From the NCBI GenBank assembly GCA_031763025.1, contig JASSKH010000007.1, positions 6,959,930 through 7,023,929 of the forward strand: DNA of 64,000 nucleotides. The letters run 5' to 3'. The stretch comes from Macrocystis pyrifera. Taxonomy: Eukaryota > Sar > Phaeophyceae > Laminariales > Laminariaceae. A model generated the notes under the pieces. That model saw only the letters and a program-made list of their open reading frames with translations. It did not search any database and was not told where the DNA came from. This document shows, in pieces, positions 11,350 through 24,061 of the stretch; positions within the stretch are counted from its first letter, which is position 1, and each line of letters begins with the position of its first letter. The position numbers and the translations under genes were made by a program.

Positions 11350-13225
11350 CTCCTAAACAAACAGTGAATTAATTCATACATGTTTCCTGGTACAGTACTT
11401 CGTAATTTAACATAATATATTTGGTGCATTTAGGTCAACAGCTGCATCAATTTGCTGGTGCTGTTCATTCGATCTATCTCGAAAACGCCACTTGTCCACG
11501 GGTGACATTAAAGGCCTGTCTATCAGTAGTGTCACCCTCCTTAATGCTATTTTCCACGAGACTTTGCCCCGGCTACGGCTGGCCACGCCTCCCCAGCGAA
11601 GATGCGGGTAATGAGCTTAAAAGCAAGAAAAGCTTGCAATAGCCATTGCGTTAGAGTTTTATCACCGGAAGTCACTTGCTATATCCTCTCTTTGGCGGCG
11701 TTAATCTTTCTTGCGGGCGAAGCTGGGCGAACGACTAAAGTTTTATCAATTGGTCTATCGCCGCGCGCCGCCGGCTTAGGTTTGTTATAACGAAATACGT
11801 ACACAACTGTTACAACACAGCAGCCGATGAGCAGTCGAATGACTGAAGGTTTGCTGTAGTGTTTCGCGAGAAAAGCAGGAACACCCTTTGACGAATAAAG
11901 GGCAGGAACGTAGAGCAGGCGTGGCCAGGAAAGAGGGCGGGTATCTCGCCTACATTACGGTGCATGAAATACGTAGCCGAGAACACTTCCTGATGTGTGT
12001 GTGTGGGATCATGTGGTCGGGCGGGTCCGACGCGTTGTGTAGAGAGATAATTAAACGTGATAATGGGGCTTTCATATATTCCCATATAACAGCCTATCCT
12101 TTCGCTCAGGAAATAGTACGTCCTGGGGTTCATCCGGGTTTCCATCTCCTGATGTCACTATTTGAAACGTGTTGTTTGGCTCGTACGCGCAGCCTCCCCT
12201 GGTATATTTGTCAGTGGCCCCTAGCTTGGTTTCCATCTCAGGCATATGTCGACGGTGTCTTGGCGATATTCTACATCCCATGTCACAAATGTACATAGCC
12301 GCTCAAAGAGAAATAGAGACCCCCCACCGTCCTGCAGCGACTCCCCGGTGGAGTTCATCTCCCGCCAAGGCCTGGAAGGGTCAGGCAGACATATGTCTGT
12401 TCACCGATAGTTTCGTGTAACCAGACTCTCGTAAGTGACAACCCCCTTTCGACAACATACCTCGGTAGCTGCTCGCCCGTTTTTTATTCAGGGGTGTGAG
12501 GTGCTGGCATGCGGCATTATTTCAATCGGAAATGGAGGTATGGATGCGTTTGCAAAGGCGTAATTGCCACCACGCGGTTATCAGACGCCGTGCGGCTGGA
12601 GTGACCGGAGATGGATTGCCGACACCAAAAGGGGGAAGAACCTCGGGGGTTACGCGTTACCACGTCCCGGTAACGCGGGAAAAGTGGACTGGCAGCGTTA
12701 GGTTGCCTCCTTGTGTGCCTGCGTGGGCAGGGGTTGACGGTCTTCCTATTAGAGGTAAGACAACGACATAGGCAAGGTAAGAGGTAGTTCATGGGTTTTG
12801 GATGCGAGGATCGCCATCTAGCGACAGAGTCATACATGTACCTTACGTGCACTACAGTATAATCCAATCAATCGGGTTGGCGGAGAAAGAGAGGGGTAGA
12901 CGTCCAGGTGTATTGCAGTATAGTCGATCCACGTACTGTCTGTAGTAGTGGAGCGGTCGGTGAGACGTTTGCAGCTAAAACCGAATCGGAATTTGAAAAT
13001 ATCATGTTTGCCTAAAATAGGAGTCCTTGAAGACGCCAGTGAAACAGCACGACGTATTCTATTAATACCTAATCCCGGTCCCGGGTGTTGTGTATCGTTT
13101 CTAAGCAGCTCTAAGACCTTGAGCAGCGCTCTGTTCAGACTAAAATCACTCTCAAGCCAATAAATCATACAATAGTGTACCAAGACTGTGCACGAGGGCA
13201 TGGGGATTGGTCATGATACAATGTC
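11350..13225. other. gene-free sequence, nothing recognised
   Basis: No frame above 140 codons occurs, and there is no motif and no repeat shared with the rest of the window. I see no feature that can be supported. Confidence 0.4.
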
Positions 13226-13229
13226 ACCC

Positions 13230-14450
13230 ACGGTCATCCATGGGTCTCCCGTTGATGTATATAGCTGGTCCATGGGTCACCCATGGGTCGCCCACGGGTC
13301 ACCCATGGGTCACTTATGGGTCTACCGTTGTTATTGATAGCTGACCCATGGACCCGCTGTATATACCAAAAGAGACCCATGGATGACCCATGGGTCTTCT
13401 TTGGTATAGCTGACCCACCGTAACCTGTGGCTCGCGTATGGGTCACCCATGAGTCTCCCATGGGTCTGTAGTGGTAGCCTATGGGTCACCCATGGGTCTC
13501 CCATGGGTCTGTATTGGCAGCCTATAGATCACCCTTGGGTTACGCGTGTTGGTATTCAGTGGCCATCCATGGACCACCCATGGGTCACCTATGGATCATA
13601 CATGGGTCTCCCATGGGGTTTTGGTGGTGCCTCATGGGTCACCCATGTGTCACCCACGGGTTTCCCGTTCGTATATATATAGCTGTCTAATGGGTCACCT
13701 ATGGATCTCCCGTGGGTTTACGGTAGTCACCATAGGGTCAAATGGGGTCACTCACGGGTCGGGTCAGCTATATATACCAGCAGGAGACCCACGGACGACC
13801 CAGGGATGACCCACAGGTGGGGTTTACAGTGCTAGCCCATGAGCGCACCCATAGGTTATCCATGGGTCACCCATGGGTCACCCATGGGTTTTTGTTGATG
13901 CCCATGGGCCAGCCATGGGTCGCACATGGATCTCCTGTTGGTATATAAAGTTGACGCATGGGTTACCCATGTGTTTCCGATGGGTTTACAACGGCAGTCC
14001 ATGGGTCATCCGTGGGTCACCCGTGGGTCACCCATGGGTCACCCCGAGGTCACCCGCGGATGACCCATGAGTCACCAATGGGTCGCCTATGGGCCACTCA
14101 TGGGTCGCCCATGGGTCGTCCATGGGTCGCCTATGGGTCTGCCGTTGGTACAAATAACTGGTTCATGGGTCACCTATGGGCCTCTGCCCCCCCCATGGGT
14201 TTACAGTGGTGGCCCGTGGATCACTCATGAGTCGCCCATGGGTCTGGACCACGAGTCTCTCATGGATCTTCTATGGGTATGGGTAACCCATTGGTTATAG
14301 TACTGGCCCATGGTTCACCCATGAGTCCCCCATGGGGGTCCTATGCAAGGATTTTTACTGGTGGTTCATAGATTGCCCATGGGAATCCCATGGGATTCCC
14401 GGTATGCCATGGACACCCATGAAATGCTCCTGGAAGGCTCCCATAAGTAC
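13230..14450. repeat. CATG-palindrome array 2, period 11 bp
   Basis: About 1.2 kb of CCCATGGG dyads is joined by TCA or close variants, so the repeating unit is CATGGGTCACC. Copies are cleaner than in array 1, with runs such as 13861-13890 and 14010-14120. Linkers containing TATATAGCTG occur in both orientations, which suggests inverted blocks within the array. The open frames here are translations of the repeat and not genes. Confidence 0.75.
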
Positions 14451-16000
14451 CCATAGAACATGCCGGCAATATGCTTCTCCCCAAGTTTGCATGTAGTGGC
14501 GGTTCGGTTGAGGGTTTTGCACTGTTCCTCTAATCACTTGCATCCGTCCACAAAAACGTTATCGCCGGCAGATTTACGCGCGAAAAATAACTGGAGTCTG
14601 AATGCACACGCTGCAAGCCGTACTGCCGGTACCTCCGGCATGATGGCGAGATGATGACGTGTTCGGCCATTCCATCGAAGGAGGGCTATTCGTCGTGGTT
14701 TGACTTCTGCGTCATGGTTTCCCGACCTCATCTTTGTGACACTCCCCACAGTCATCTGACCTCATGACCTTGGCGTCGATGTGGGTATCTGCGAGCTGTC
14801 TGTTGGGAACGATCGCGGCATCAACCTTGGGTACACCCGGGATATATCTATAGCGCGTGCATTCGTCCCACATGACCATGACACACCGTATGCTCTTCTT
14901 GCGCGGCATAGTCATGTGGGACCACTAGAATCCGCATACACTCTTCCCAACTTGCTACATGAACATTGCGAAGTAGCCGACAGAATCACCTCCCTGCAAA
15001 CCTTGACCGTTGAGCATCCCGTGCATGATCTCATATTTTCCATCAAGTCGACTCAGAAGTCAGAAGCCGTTTAGCCATTTTTATCAAACGTTGTTCGTGT
15101 GATAAGGCCGTGAAAACAGGTGTCAAATCGTTGCTCTCTACCGACCCATGAATTGAGATTCTTCCAGGAGCGAGAACGAGGCCGGGGAAGGCATGCGGTA
15201 GCCTGGTTCCAAGCAAAGAAACGTTGCCTTCATTTCTGGTAAAATTTAGGGTACTCCCAAGCAAGGTGACGCTGTTCGCGCCGATGCTGCTTTCATGCCA
15301 ATACCCAGCAATCGCGGTCAGAGAGAACAAGATTTAAGCCAACTGTAGAATTCGTACCATACTATTATAAGCATATCCGACGTCCTGTCCACTTCACTCA
15401 GTAACTAAATACGCCCATATATTTGTACGTTAAAGTGTGTACCCGTCGCTATCGTGGCGTAGTCCTTCCTGTTGAGAAAGTCATACATGGGTATCAGATT
15501 TGTTCATACGCTACGTTTGACCATTGCCGTTTATCCGGCGTTCGCCTCTACTTGAATTCACTTAAGTTACCGCTACTACATTTCTCGCTTGTTCTCTCGT
15601 GGACCTATGAACGCCACTCATGGCGCCGTAATGTCGGGAATCTCCATGGAGGCCATGGCCGCAGTTCCCTCGCCTGACATAAAGGCAACAGAAGTGCACT
15701 CAGCCACCAGATGGTCGATGAGGCCTCATCTATAGCACTGTCCCGCCGATGGTAGTGCTGCGCCAGCTGTTCATGTGACGTGCTGCACTGGCACGATCTT
15801 TGCCGCAGGAGCTTTGCGCGCACGATGCACCGCGACCCCTGCCATGGTTTCCGCCCCGCCCCCTACGACGATCGCCGTTGCCACGGCCTCTGTTGGGGCC
15901 TTGAAGTTTAATGAATCTTCCGTTGTTATACCAGGGACCTGGTAGAAGCCATAGAGGGCATTTTTGATGCTCGAATTGGGAAGCACGAGAGACCGCCGAG
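14451..16000. other. gene-free sequence, nothing recognised
   Basis: Moderately open frames at 14.5-15.1 kb on both strands and at 15.7-16.2 kb on the minus strand show no recognisable domain. The part next to 16 kb could include the lost 5' end of the copia element, but no LTR pair can be seen. Confidence 0.35.
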
Positions 16001-17580
16001 ATGGAGGACTCCAACAACAAAGACAACCCCCCCAACGCTGCGACAGGCCTAAGGTTGTTCAGAGGCAAGGATCCCACGCTTTTCGAGCGCTGGTACGAGA
16101 AAGCCAGCACTACACTGATAACGTATCGCACGGATAGTGAACACCATAAACAAGTACATACCTGGTCGGCCGCGGAGACGGCCAGCGACGAGGAAGAGGA
16201 GAACGAGACCCCTGTTTGCACTGTCTGCGGCACCAGGTGCTCCCTTTGCTCAACGCCAGGCCTCCTACGATCGAACCGGCCATGATCCGCCCGTCATCCT
16301 GCCCTGGGTGACGGAGGAACCGGCATCCTGTTTTGTGTGCAAGCACAGGAAGAAAACAGTCGCGCAGCCGTGGCACATGTCAGAAAGTTATAGCAGGAGC
16401 TCCACTGGAAGAATCTTACAGTCACGGATGAGGTCATTCACAAACCTGCCGAAATGATGGTCATTGCCACGAAGACAGGACAAGACTCAGGTGAACACTT
16501 TTTTTGAGCCACCGTGCTCCGCACTTAAGTAAGTGGAAAATGTGGGCGAGCCCATCATGGGCCGGCGCTTTAACTCGTTGCCCGCAGAAACATGCTAACT
16601 CTGATTCCATGTGCAGGTACTGTACAATAGTTTGTCCCCACAACATGGGTGCAAGTTAAGGAGATAATGGTTAAGGCTTTGCGGAGGATTGCATAGGCAG
16701 TAGGATCATTACGTACCGGGATTCTTCGTGTGATATCGAGCAGGTCTAATTTTTATCTACATGGCACCTTTCAAAACGCCTGTTGACGCCGGAACGAGAC
16801 CGAAAAAATAAAGGATGGTCGTGGCGCGGCCATGTTAGTAGAGTAGATTGCCGATTTTTGACCAAATCATCTGCCATAGCTGCAAACACCGGAAGGTACT
16901 GAGAGCAACAGCACAGGCTTGAGCTGTGATACCTGCGCCGTAGGCAAGAGCCAGCATGGCACACCCCAAGCAGACCACCCACAAGTCGTGTAGGCCCTTG
17001 GAAGTTGTCTACATGAAAAACGTGGAGCCTACCAAACCGGCGGCGAAAGGGGCTACCTGTACGTCGCCAAATTCACTGACTACTGTACACTACTGCTGCA
17101 GAAATAATGAAGGCATTCTTTTTAAACTCCAACACTGATACTGCCATCTCCTCACAAGTGTATATCCAAAGGATCCTCGTCTCGTCAGGGCTCTGCGGCC
17201 AACGCCTGAGGGCAGACAAGGACGATGACCACACTACAAATAGCAATCTCTGTATCCATTCAGGCACGAATATGAGACTACCACCAGGACAGCTCTAGAT
17301 TATCCTGACGATATTCAAAACACATGGACGAACAACCACTACCATCGCCAAGTGCTTGCACAAGGACGGTAACTTCTCCCCGAGCCTGTGGGGGGGGGTG
17401 AAACGTTTTTCTCGGTAGGTTACCTCTGGAACAGAACGCTACATTCCCCGCCCTGGATGAGGCCATGCCCTATTTCATGACGCACACAACAAGGAAATGG
17501 ACATGACCGTGTCACGCGCAATCCAATCCACGGCATGCGTGCACATCCAGATGCCAACCTACAACCGACAGGACGATGTG
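16001..17580 (+). mobile_element. decayed Ty1/copia-type LTR retrotransposon (gag and integrase remnants)
   Basis: Three blocks lie in the right order. At 16001-16160 an ATG frame reads into LFRGKDPTLFERWYEKA, resembling the start of copia gag. At 16925-16955 comes CDTCAVGKSQ, the last Cys pair of the GAG pre-integrase zinc motif, followed after a frameshift by HPKQTTHK and PLEVVYM (16956-17013), where the integrase core begins. At 17400-17480 are fragments resembling the Asn-Arg and PYF region of the integrase core. Stops and frameshifts separate every block, and reverse transcriptase, RNase H and LTRs are not seen. The element is dead and truncated. Family assignment rests on motif order rather than a search. 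Confidence 0.6.
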
Positions 17581-17969
17581 TGAGAAAGTAAGCTCCATAG
17601 GTTCAGTTTCAACAATAGGGTCTATGTGTAACGCGCTGAAGAGGACCATAGTATTGAGCTGGAAAGTTGTTTTTGAGGGAAACTATACCATACAGCAAAA
17701 GCTAATGAGTAGATCTACCACAACAGACAACACACCAACATACACGATGTGCCAGGTATACGATTGTACGACTTTCCGTAATCCTGTCACTTTCGGCACA
17801 TTGGGGGGAGGCTCCGACCAAGAGGCCGAACACCGGAGTCGGAAGATTGATGACATGATGTGCGACAATTCGGCCGAAACTCAGGCATGTACTTCTTGGT
17901 CTTTTTTATGGGTACTTTGGCGCGTCTTTCAGGGGAATTTCATACCAGGTGTTGAACAGATGTCCTACG

Positions 17970-18175
17970 GGAAACCCATGGGATACCCATGGGAGTCCCA
18001 TGGGAGTCCAACGGATGACCCATGAGGCCACCAAAAGTCAGGGGGGGTACACGACAGACCCGCGGGAGATCCATGGGAGTCCCATAGGTGATCCTTGGGG
18101 CAGCACTGCAAACTCATGAGTTTCCGATGGGCCAGCACTAATAGCTCATGGGAGACCCATGGGTGCCCATGAGTC
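17970..18175. repeat. CATG-palindrome array 3 (short)
   Basis: About 200 bp of CCCATGGG dyads with 11-bp spacing (CATGGGAGTCC variants). It is interrupted at 18030-18060 by a G run, and followed by TGGGCCAGCACTA, the inverse of the array 1 linker. Confidence 0.65.
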
Positions 18176-18816
18176 ACGCCGCTTTTCCGAGTTTTCTTGA
18201 CGAAAGTACAGTCGTAATCGGTTCTGCGGCGTTTCTGCAGTTGCAAGGTCTATTGGTGAGGGCCTATTGGTCCACAGCTTATCGTGTGCATTCAGTATCT
18301 GTGAGACAAATACCCAGTGTGGCACCGGGAGAATGAGTGTGCATACAGTCTACCGCACTCTGAGCTGCACTCCCCTCGCCAGGCTCGTCAAACCAACGGT
18401 TTCGATCGCCATCAAAGAAAGTGTTCCCTGGATCGTACATCGCCCCTTTTTTCTACCAGGTTGGATCGCGACCAACCCAATAAGAGCTTCTCAAAATCTT
18501 ATCGATCACTGTCGCTGAGAAAAGGCGGCGCCTCGACTTGGCTGGATGGCACGTTAGCTGCTTCGCGATGAGAACATGGCTCGTATGGCAGTGTTATGAA
18601 CCTACGAGCCTCAAATATATCATCGACTTTCATGAGAAAGGCAAATAATGCTCCCCCCCCCCTGGAAGAGCTGTCGCTAGTATACTATTAACAAAGGATA
18701 CAACTGTGTTCGCCGGGTAGTCATCACAATAGCCCTCAGCATACATTCAACGCCAGTCAAATTAGAACCCCTCGACTATCCCAGGCATTCCTTAAACCCG
18801 TCCATACCCCCCCCTA

Positions 18817-19216
18817 CGGCTGGCGGTCAAGTTAGATCATTTCTGTGCGGGGAGAACCTTCACTCCGCACAAGGGGGATGATCGTATCACGTAGTGTGTA
18901 TATGGTGAGGCACCCACGAGGCAGTTACATAGTAACCCCATTGCTGTCTCTGGAAGTGGCCACTCCAGGCATTAAATCAGTTCATTGATGCTGTCATGCA
19001 TATGCAAGAAAATCCATCTCTAAAGCGGTTCTTAGTAGGGTGCAGCTCACCCTTCATGCGACTCGCTCAGCACCTCACGGCGCTTCGCGCTTGGTGCAAG
19101 CAATGCCTGCCTGGTCGGTGAAAACCCGATGTGCTCCGTCCCGGTATTGTAGGGATGTGAGGATCTATGGTCATATGACTACGGCCTTGCACGATAATGA
19201 GTACACCCCCCCCCAG
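18817..19216 (-). mobile_element. dispersed repeat R1, copy 1
   Basis: This is the reverse complement of the R1 unit defined by copies at 24.1, 41.0, 47.5, 59.9, 60.2 and 60.7 kb. Shared blocks include GCGCTTCGCGCTTGGTGCAAG, CACCTCACGG and GGCAGTTACATAGTA, and a C run at the end that corresponds to the G run heading the other copies. It lacks the A-run and tRNA-like part. Confidence 0.75.
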
Positions 19217-20535
19217 CTGCTTCGCCATGCATATGCCAGTAACGCGGCGCTCTAGACGGCGAACGACGATTCCAATGGATTTTTAACTTCACAAACAGTG
19301 CCACCGATGTTCCGCAGAGGGAGTAAGACGCGTTGGATGGCCCTAGGCCCATACTACTTCACCGTATGCTGTGCCTTCAAAGGGTACGTAATCATCTGAT
19401 TGGGGCACATGCGAAGCGACAAAAAACCGACGCGTGCGATATTGTCAAGCGTCTAAGAGCAGCGTACGGCAGTACGAGTATACATATGCTGCATGAGGAT
19501 GTGTTTGTGATTGGGGGGAGAGGGAGGCATTACGTGGCGTTCCACGACGACCTTTAGCGTTTGGTTGACACAGTAAAAATAACTCTTTCCGCGAATTTCG
19601 GTGTGTTTTTTGTAGTCGCTGAGCAACACAAGGTCCCCTTTTGCTTGGCACTCGGAGATATTGTGCCCGCAAGGTAGGGTCGGAAATCGCTACACGATGA
19701 CGTCTTGCCCATCACTTAGCATCCCAACAACAACTCTTGTTCAGTAGTAGCGCTTCGAAATGTTATTTAGTCGTCGTCAGGCAGCACCACAATACACATT
19801 TATCTTGCCTCACGGAAACAAATAGTTTGCGTGGGGGGGGGAGTTGGGTAGCGCTTCGCGATTACGTTTTGTCGTCGCTTTTAGCACCTTAAGGCTACCC
19901 TCGCGTGTTCCGTGCAGACATGCTGTCCGCGTGGGGGGACTAGGTGATGTTTCATGTTTATATTTTGTCATCTAGCCTGCAATTACAATTCATGTCGCGT
20001 GCGGCAAATACGTTGTTACTTTCGCTCAGGACCACGAAAATACCTACCAGATATCGCTTGTCCCTCAAAGACATTTACCTGCACGATGATTGCATGTTTA
20101 GCCGTTTCACTCCTTTGGGCCGCAAGAACGATTTACGTCTCGCGGAGAGCTTCTGCCATCGCCTCGTCGCTTCATGATAACCTCTTCGCGCTGCTCCATG
20201 TGCAATAACCCATTTCGCATTTTTATCTCCCTTTACGAAACACCCCGAAGGGCGTTCTACGATAGGGGCTCACCCTATTGTTTCTGAAGCTCGTTTCTCC
20301 CCCCCAAGGTATACTGCGGAATTCAATGGGGTCAAACATATGAATACCACCAATGCTTGAGGTATGTGGAGCGTGCACTTTCAATAATTCCGGATGTCCA
20401 AACGATGTGGGGTACTGTACCTGAACAGCTGGCGTCCGGTAAGGATGCCGTTGTGGCTCAGAAAGTTTTTCTCCCGAATGCGATACCCCTATCGTAGAAC
20501 GCTTCCCAAGTCCGTCTCACCCCATCGGCTACTCG
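19217..20535. other. gene-free sequence, nothing recognised
   Basis: No supported gene is present. The TTCTACGATAG block near 20253 is shared with 5497. Confidence 0.4.
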
Positions 20536-20910
20536 ATGAAGCAGTCGGCCCTTTCCAAGCACTGTGGCGGAAGCGGATACGCCTATATGACGACTGAAAG
20601 CCGTCAGCCTATCCAGATCGATAGGTACGCTTGTCCTAAGCGGCGTACACGGCTGCTTGACGACCTCAGTTCCAGCCGCAAAAAAAAAACAGATGTTCTA
20701 GTCAATTCAGAAGGAGGCACTTTTTCGTCCCCCCCTTCAGGGGAGGCGGAATTTGTCTCGCTCAATTTAGAAGACCGATATAAAAAAATAGGCACACCGC
20801 TACAACAAAACGAGTTTGAGAAAACAAATGCACGCAATCCGACGAAAAATCTCATGGGTTGTGCATTTAACAAACATAAAATACAATTAGAAAACCACAT
20901 GGGACTATAA
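20536..20910 (+). CDS. hypothetical small protein (124 codons)
   Basis: An ATG-initiated frame runs without interruption to TAA. The product is polar and lysine-rich, with no membrane segment, signal peptide or motif that I know. The second half (from about residue 55) is Asn, Lys and Glu-rich, matching the locally lower GC. No splice site or neighbour supports it. It may be a chance open frame or part of a decayed element. Confidence 0.2.
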   Translation: MKQSALSKHCGGSGYAYMTTESRQPIQIDRYACPKRRTRLLDDLSSSRKKKTDVLVNSEGGTFSSPPSGEAEFVSLNLEDRYKKIGTPLQQNEFEKTNARNPTKNLMGCAFNKHKIQLENHMGL

Positions 20911-21698
20911 AATGTTGTGTACTCCTCGGCAGTTGACTCTCTTACAACAGGTCGACGCCTTTCTAAGAATACAGACCGAAAATCAGTCCGCTTTGTTGCT
21001 GTGTACCCTCTCGTCGGCTCCGCAGAGAGGGCTGCACCGTTAGGATTATTGATTTTCTAGTTCCGCGTACCCCATACCGGTACGAAGTAAACGACAGGAC
21101 GCGTGCAATGCTATAAATTGGGTGTATGGCGCAGAGAGCGTCGCAGTAAAGGCAGGCAAGCGCGACGTTCAGCAAGCTAGCAGGAGCGGTAGTCGGTGGG
21201 CGAGTCGGTGTCAAGAGTACCCACTGATGGGGCGCCCCTCCACCCCCCAAAGCAAGGCTTAGTTGAACAACAACGCATGAACAAGCACATGCCATATACC
21301 AGATACCTTGCATACATCAGGCTTCGATCGGGCTTTGAGATGATTTCTCTTCGTTAAGTTGTATAGGAACACATTATTATCACTTTATGCAACCGGTGGA
21401 AACACCGAAGCCACGAATAGAAGCTCCTGTGTCTCCAGCGAAACGGCGGCTAAGCCGTACCTGGCAAGATTCGCCGGAGGTAGACCAGTAGACTTTGCAT
21501 ACGGACTCCGTTAACATCGGTGTCCCCGCTACATTGGATGTGATTCGTTCGTCTAATGTATTTTGGTGACACGAAAACGTTTCCCCGCAGTCAAAGCTCT
21601 TCTCGAAATCGCAGTTTCTGGCGTACGCTCATGTATCTGCCAAGGCCACCTTTTCACCTGGACACTGCCCGAACCATAGTCACGGCGTTTGATAGCTA
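20911..21698. other. gene-free sequence, nothing recognised
   Basis: No gene or repeat with a partner elsewhere in the window is seen. Confidence 0.4.
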
Positions 21699-21805
21699 TT
21701 ACGGGGGTCCATAGTTAATAGGACCTATGGTATACATAAAAACCTATATATTTACCTATTTTCACTAACAATATATTTAGTCCTATGTACTATGGTCCTC
21801 CGTAA
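21699..21805. mobile_element. TA-flanked MITE, copy 1 (about 107 bp)
   Basis: The element starts TTACGGGGGTCCATAG and ends with the reverse complement, and is flanked on both sides by TA (21697-21698 and 21806-21807). The interior is AT-rich. A TA duplication with short inverted ends fits a Tc1/mariner-type non-autonomous element. Confidence 0.8.
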
Positions 21806-22084
21806 TAGAGCATAGACACATCTCGTGTCTCGGGGAGAAGCGTCTCAGCAGCAGTGGATGTGTACTGTGTGCTACATTCGCTTCGTAGACTGTGTGTTGA
21901 TACAGCAGTCTACTGCACAGAGGCAACACTTCGAGTGCAGATGAGCCAAGTGTGTATCTCGGAACGAAGAAACAAAGAAAGATGTCATGATTACTGACTG
22001 ACTCCCGGGTCAGGTTTGATGGTGTAGAAGTAGAGTGAAGACGAAGGGGGCGAGGGCGCGCTCTGCCCACCTTTCCAACGAAGA

Positions 22085-22291
22085 CGTCTAGAACACTCGA
22101 AGACTGGTCTAGAAACGTTCTAGAATCCAAGATACTGTCCTCTGGAACCAACTGCCGGTTCTGGAACGATTCACACCACAAGTTCTAGATATTCTGGAAC
22201 TATTCCACAAAGTCTGCAACTGTTCTAGAAGGTTTCTAGAATTTGTTCCAGAAACTGCTCTAGAAACTGTTCTAGACACTGTTCTAGAAAT
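22085..22291. repeat. TTCTAGAA array, about 12-bp period
   Basis: About a dozen copies of TTCTAGAA or close variants (TTCCAGAA, CTCTAGAA, TTCTGGAA) lie within 200 bp. The last six, from about 22219, are spaced by 12 bp (unit GTTCTAGAAACT). Each core is a palindrome equal to an inverted pair of heat-shock-factor half sites (TTCnnGAA). The gap between cores is four bases, not the two of a continuous heat-shock element. It may be a minisatellite or a binding-site cluster. Confidence 0.65.
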
Positions 22292-23960
22292 CGTCCTTTT
22301 CACACGGACTACCGGAAGGCAGTATCCACATGATGTGTGTCTACTGGACATAAACTACAGCGTGCTACGCCATATCTCAACACATGAGAAGTACACACAG
22401 ACCATTTTTGCTGTGTTGCTGGAATCGAACACAGACGGATCACGCGACATGATGCTCCTGCTGATACTCATGTACATGATGCGTATCCCCGACATCGTGC
22501 ATGTAAAATATATTTAAGCCGTATGCTGTACAAGCAGTACTCTTAATAGTATGTCGTATATATGACTGAGATTAGTATGGATACATATATACCAGGTAGC
22601 ATCCAAAGTAGATAACCTAGCACGGGCCTGGGAGAAAGTCTTCGACGATGCGAACAATTAGGTGTATATGTAGATAGATATTGTACGATAGGCTGGAATA
22701 TTTATGGTGGTACACCACAGCCAAGCGGGAGGAAACTGCACGAGCTGAAGATGTGATATGTATGCACACAACGACGATCAACTACTGCAGTAAGAAGGTG
22801 CACATGCGATGGTGGAAGAGGGGGCTGTCTAACGGGAGAAATAACCACGATGCAAGGAGACAGGTGTATGGAGAAAACCTGGTGCAAAGGCTCCCGCGAC
22901 AATACGTGCGCTTTCACTCGTGAGGCTGCCAGGCTGCCTGGGAGTTGATGGCGGGTAGGAATAATATACGTAGCGAAGTGCGTCGGAAAATTGGCGGAGA
23001 TCGCCTACTATCTCCAAGAGGTCGCAGGACCAGATCCAGGCCAACACAACGTGAATACCACTGTACCAAAAACGCCATGAATGGAGTCGACCAGACCAAC
23101 AGAGGATACTGTCAGGCTGCTATACATACCTAAGAGGATGCAATCAGGCTATTCTAACACTCTGTGCAGTACTTGTATCGACTGGACTGGGCATGTGTTG
23201 TGGGAAAACAAGAAAAGCATTATGGCTGAGATGTTCCGCAGGAAAACAAATACAGCTCAGACAGGAGATCCGACGACGCAGATGGAGGTCGGGTGAGACG
23301 TTGACACCCGAGGAACAATCCCCGCCTCCCGATAAAAAATGGAAAGTTTTGTCACTCCGTGCGGAACAGTGCGTGCCAGGACTCAAAACAAAGCAATATC
23401 CACAAGCCCTCGGAGTAGAAGACGAAAGAGAGAAGGGCCGGCGCGAGAGGGGAAGTTATTAAACATATATTCATGCTCTTACTTTACGTAGAAAAGATCG
23501 ACCAATTTGGGCGATGATCAGGTTGTTGGCCTACTCATGGCCGCCGACAGAACCCCAGGGCACTAAATGCTAAACTGAAGTTATCTTACGCCCACCTCCT
23601 TTCCTAATGCCACAGCCTAAAATGGTACCCACCGTAAAACCATTGCATGGTGACAAAATCTCCCTGCAACAAATAATTTCTTCTCGAAGTAAATAGATAT
23701 CTCCACGAATCTGCAACAACCACGACCCCTTCTCTGCCGAAAATTATAATATGATACGGTCACATACGGATCCCGACGGCAAGCGAAACGCTCGGCGCCT
23801 GTCGTTGCAAACAAGCATGCCGACTCTGTTGGTTGTACATATACTATCTCTATAAAAGTGGCCCTAACGTCTACCGGTACCACATGACCATAGTTACTAC
23901 TGTAAGCCCTTCGTCTGAACGATCTTTCTGATGAACACGGTTCCTATTTGGTTTATCCTG
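22292..23960. other. gene-free sequence, nothing recognised
   Basis: Short frames at 22.7-23.5 kb show no motif. No RNA gene or repeat is supported. Confidence 0.4.
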
Positions 23961-23964
23961 CTGG

Positions 23965-24057
23965 GATGCGGGGGGGGGGGGGGGGGGGGGGTACTTATGT
24001 GCTGCCTGCCTTAGTCATTTGACCATTGACCATGCATCGTTTCCGAGACGGAGACTC
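23965..24057 (-). mobile_element. 3' tail fragment of the LINE family seen at 36.6 kb
   Basis: A G run of more than 20 bases (23970-23991) is followed by CTTAGTCATTTGACCATTGA and a CGTTTCCGAGACGG block. The reverse complement of the same sequence follows the LINE reading frame at about 36690-36745, there ending in a C run (36749-36760). The fragment is therefore a severely 5'-truncated copy of that LINE, inserted in the opposite orientation. Confidence 0.55.
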
Positions 24058-24061
24058 TCAC

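Noticed and set aside
13230-14450. CRISPR-like array of short repeats
   Set aside because: Repeats are overlapping palindromes with 3-bp spacers and heavy divergence, no unique spacers and no cas genes, in eukaryotic DNA.
18830-19255. Frame starting MQLTLHATR that recurs with similar protein sequence in several places
   Set aside because: It lies inside the R1 repeat. The similarity follows from DNA similarity, two frames of the same strand are conserved equally, and stops occur in some copies.
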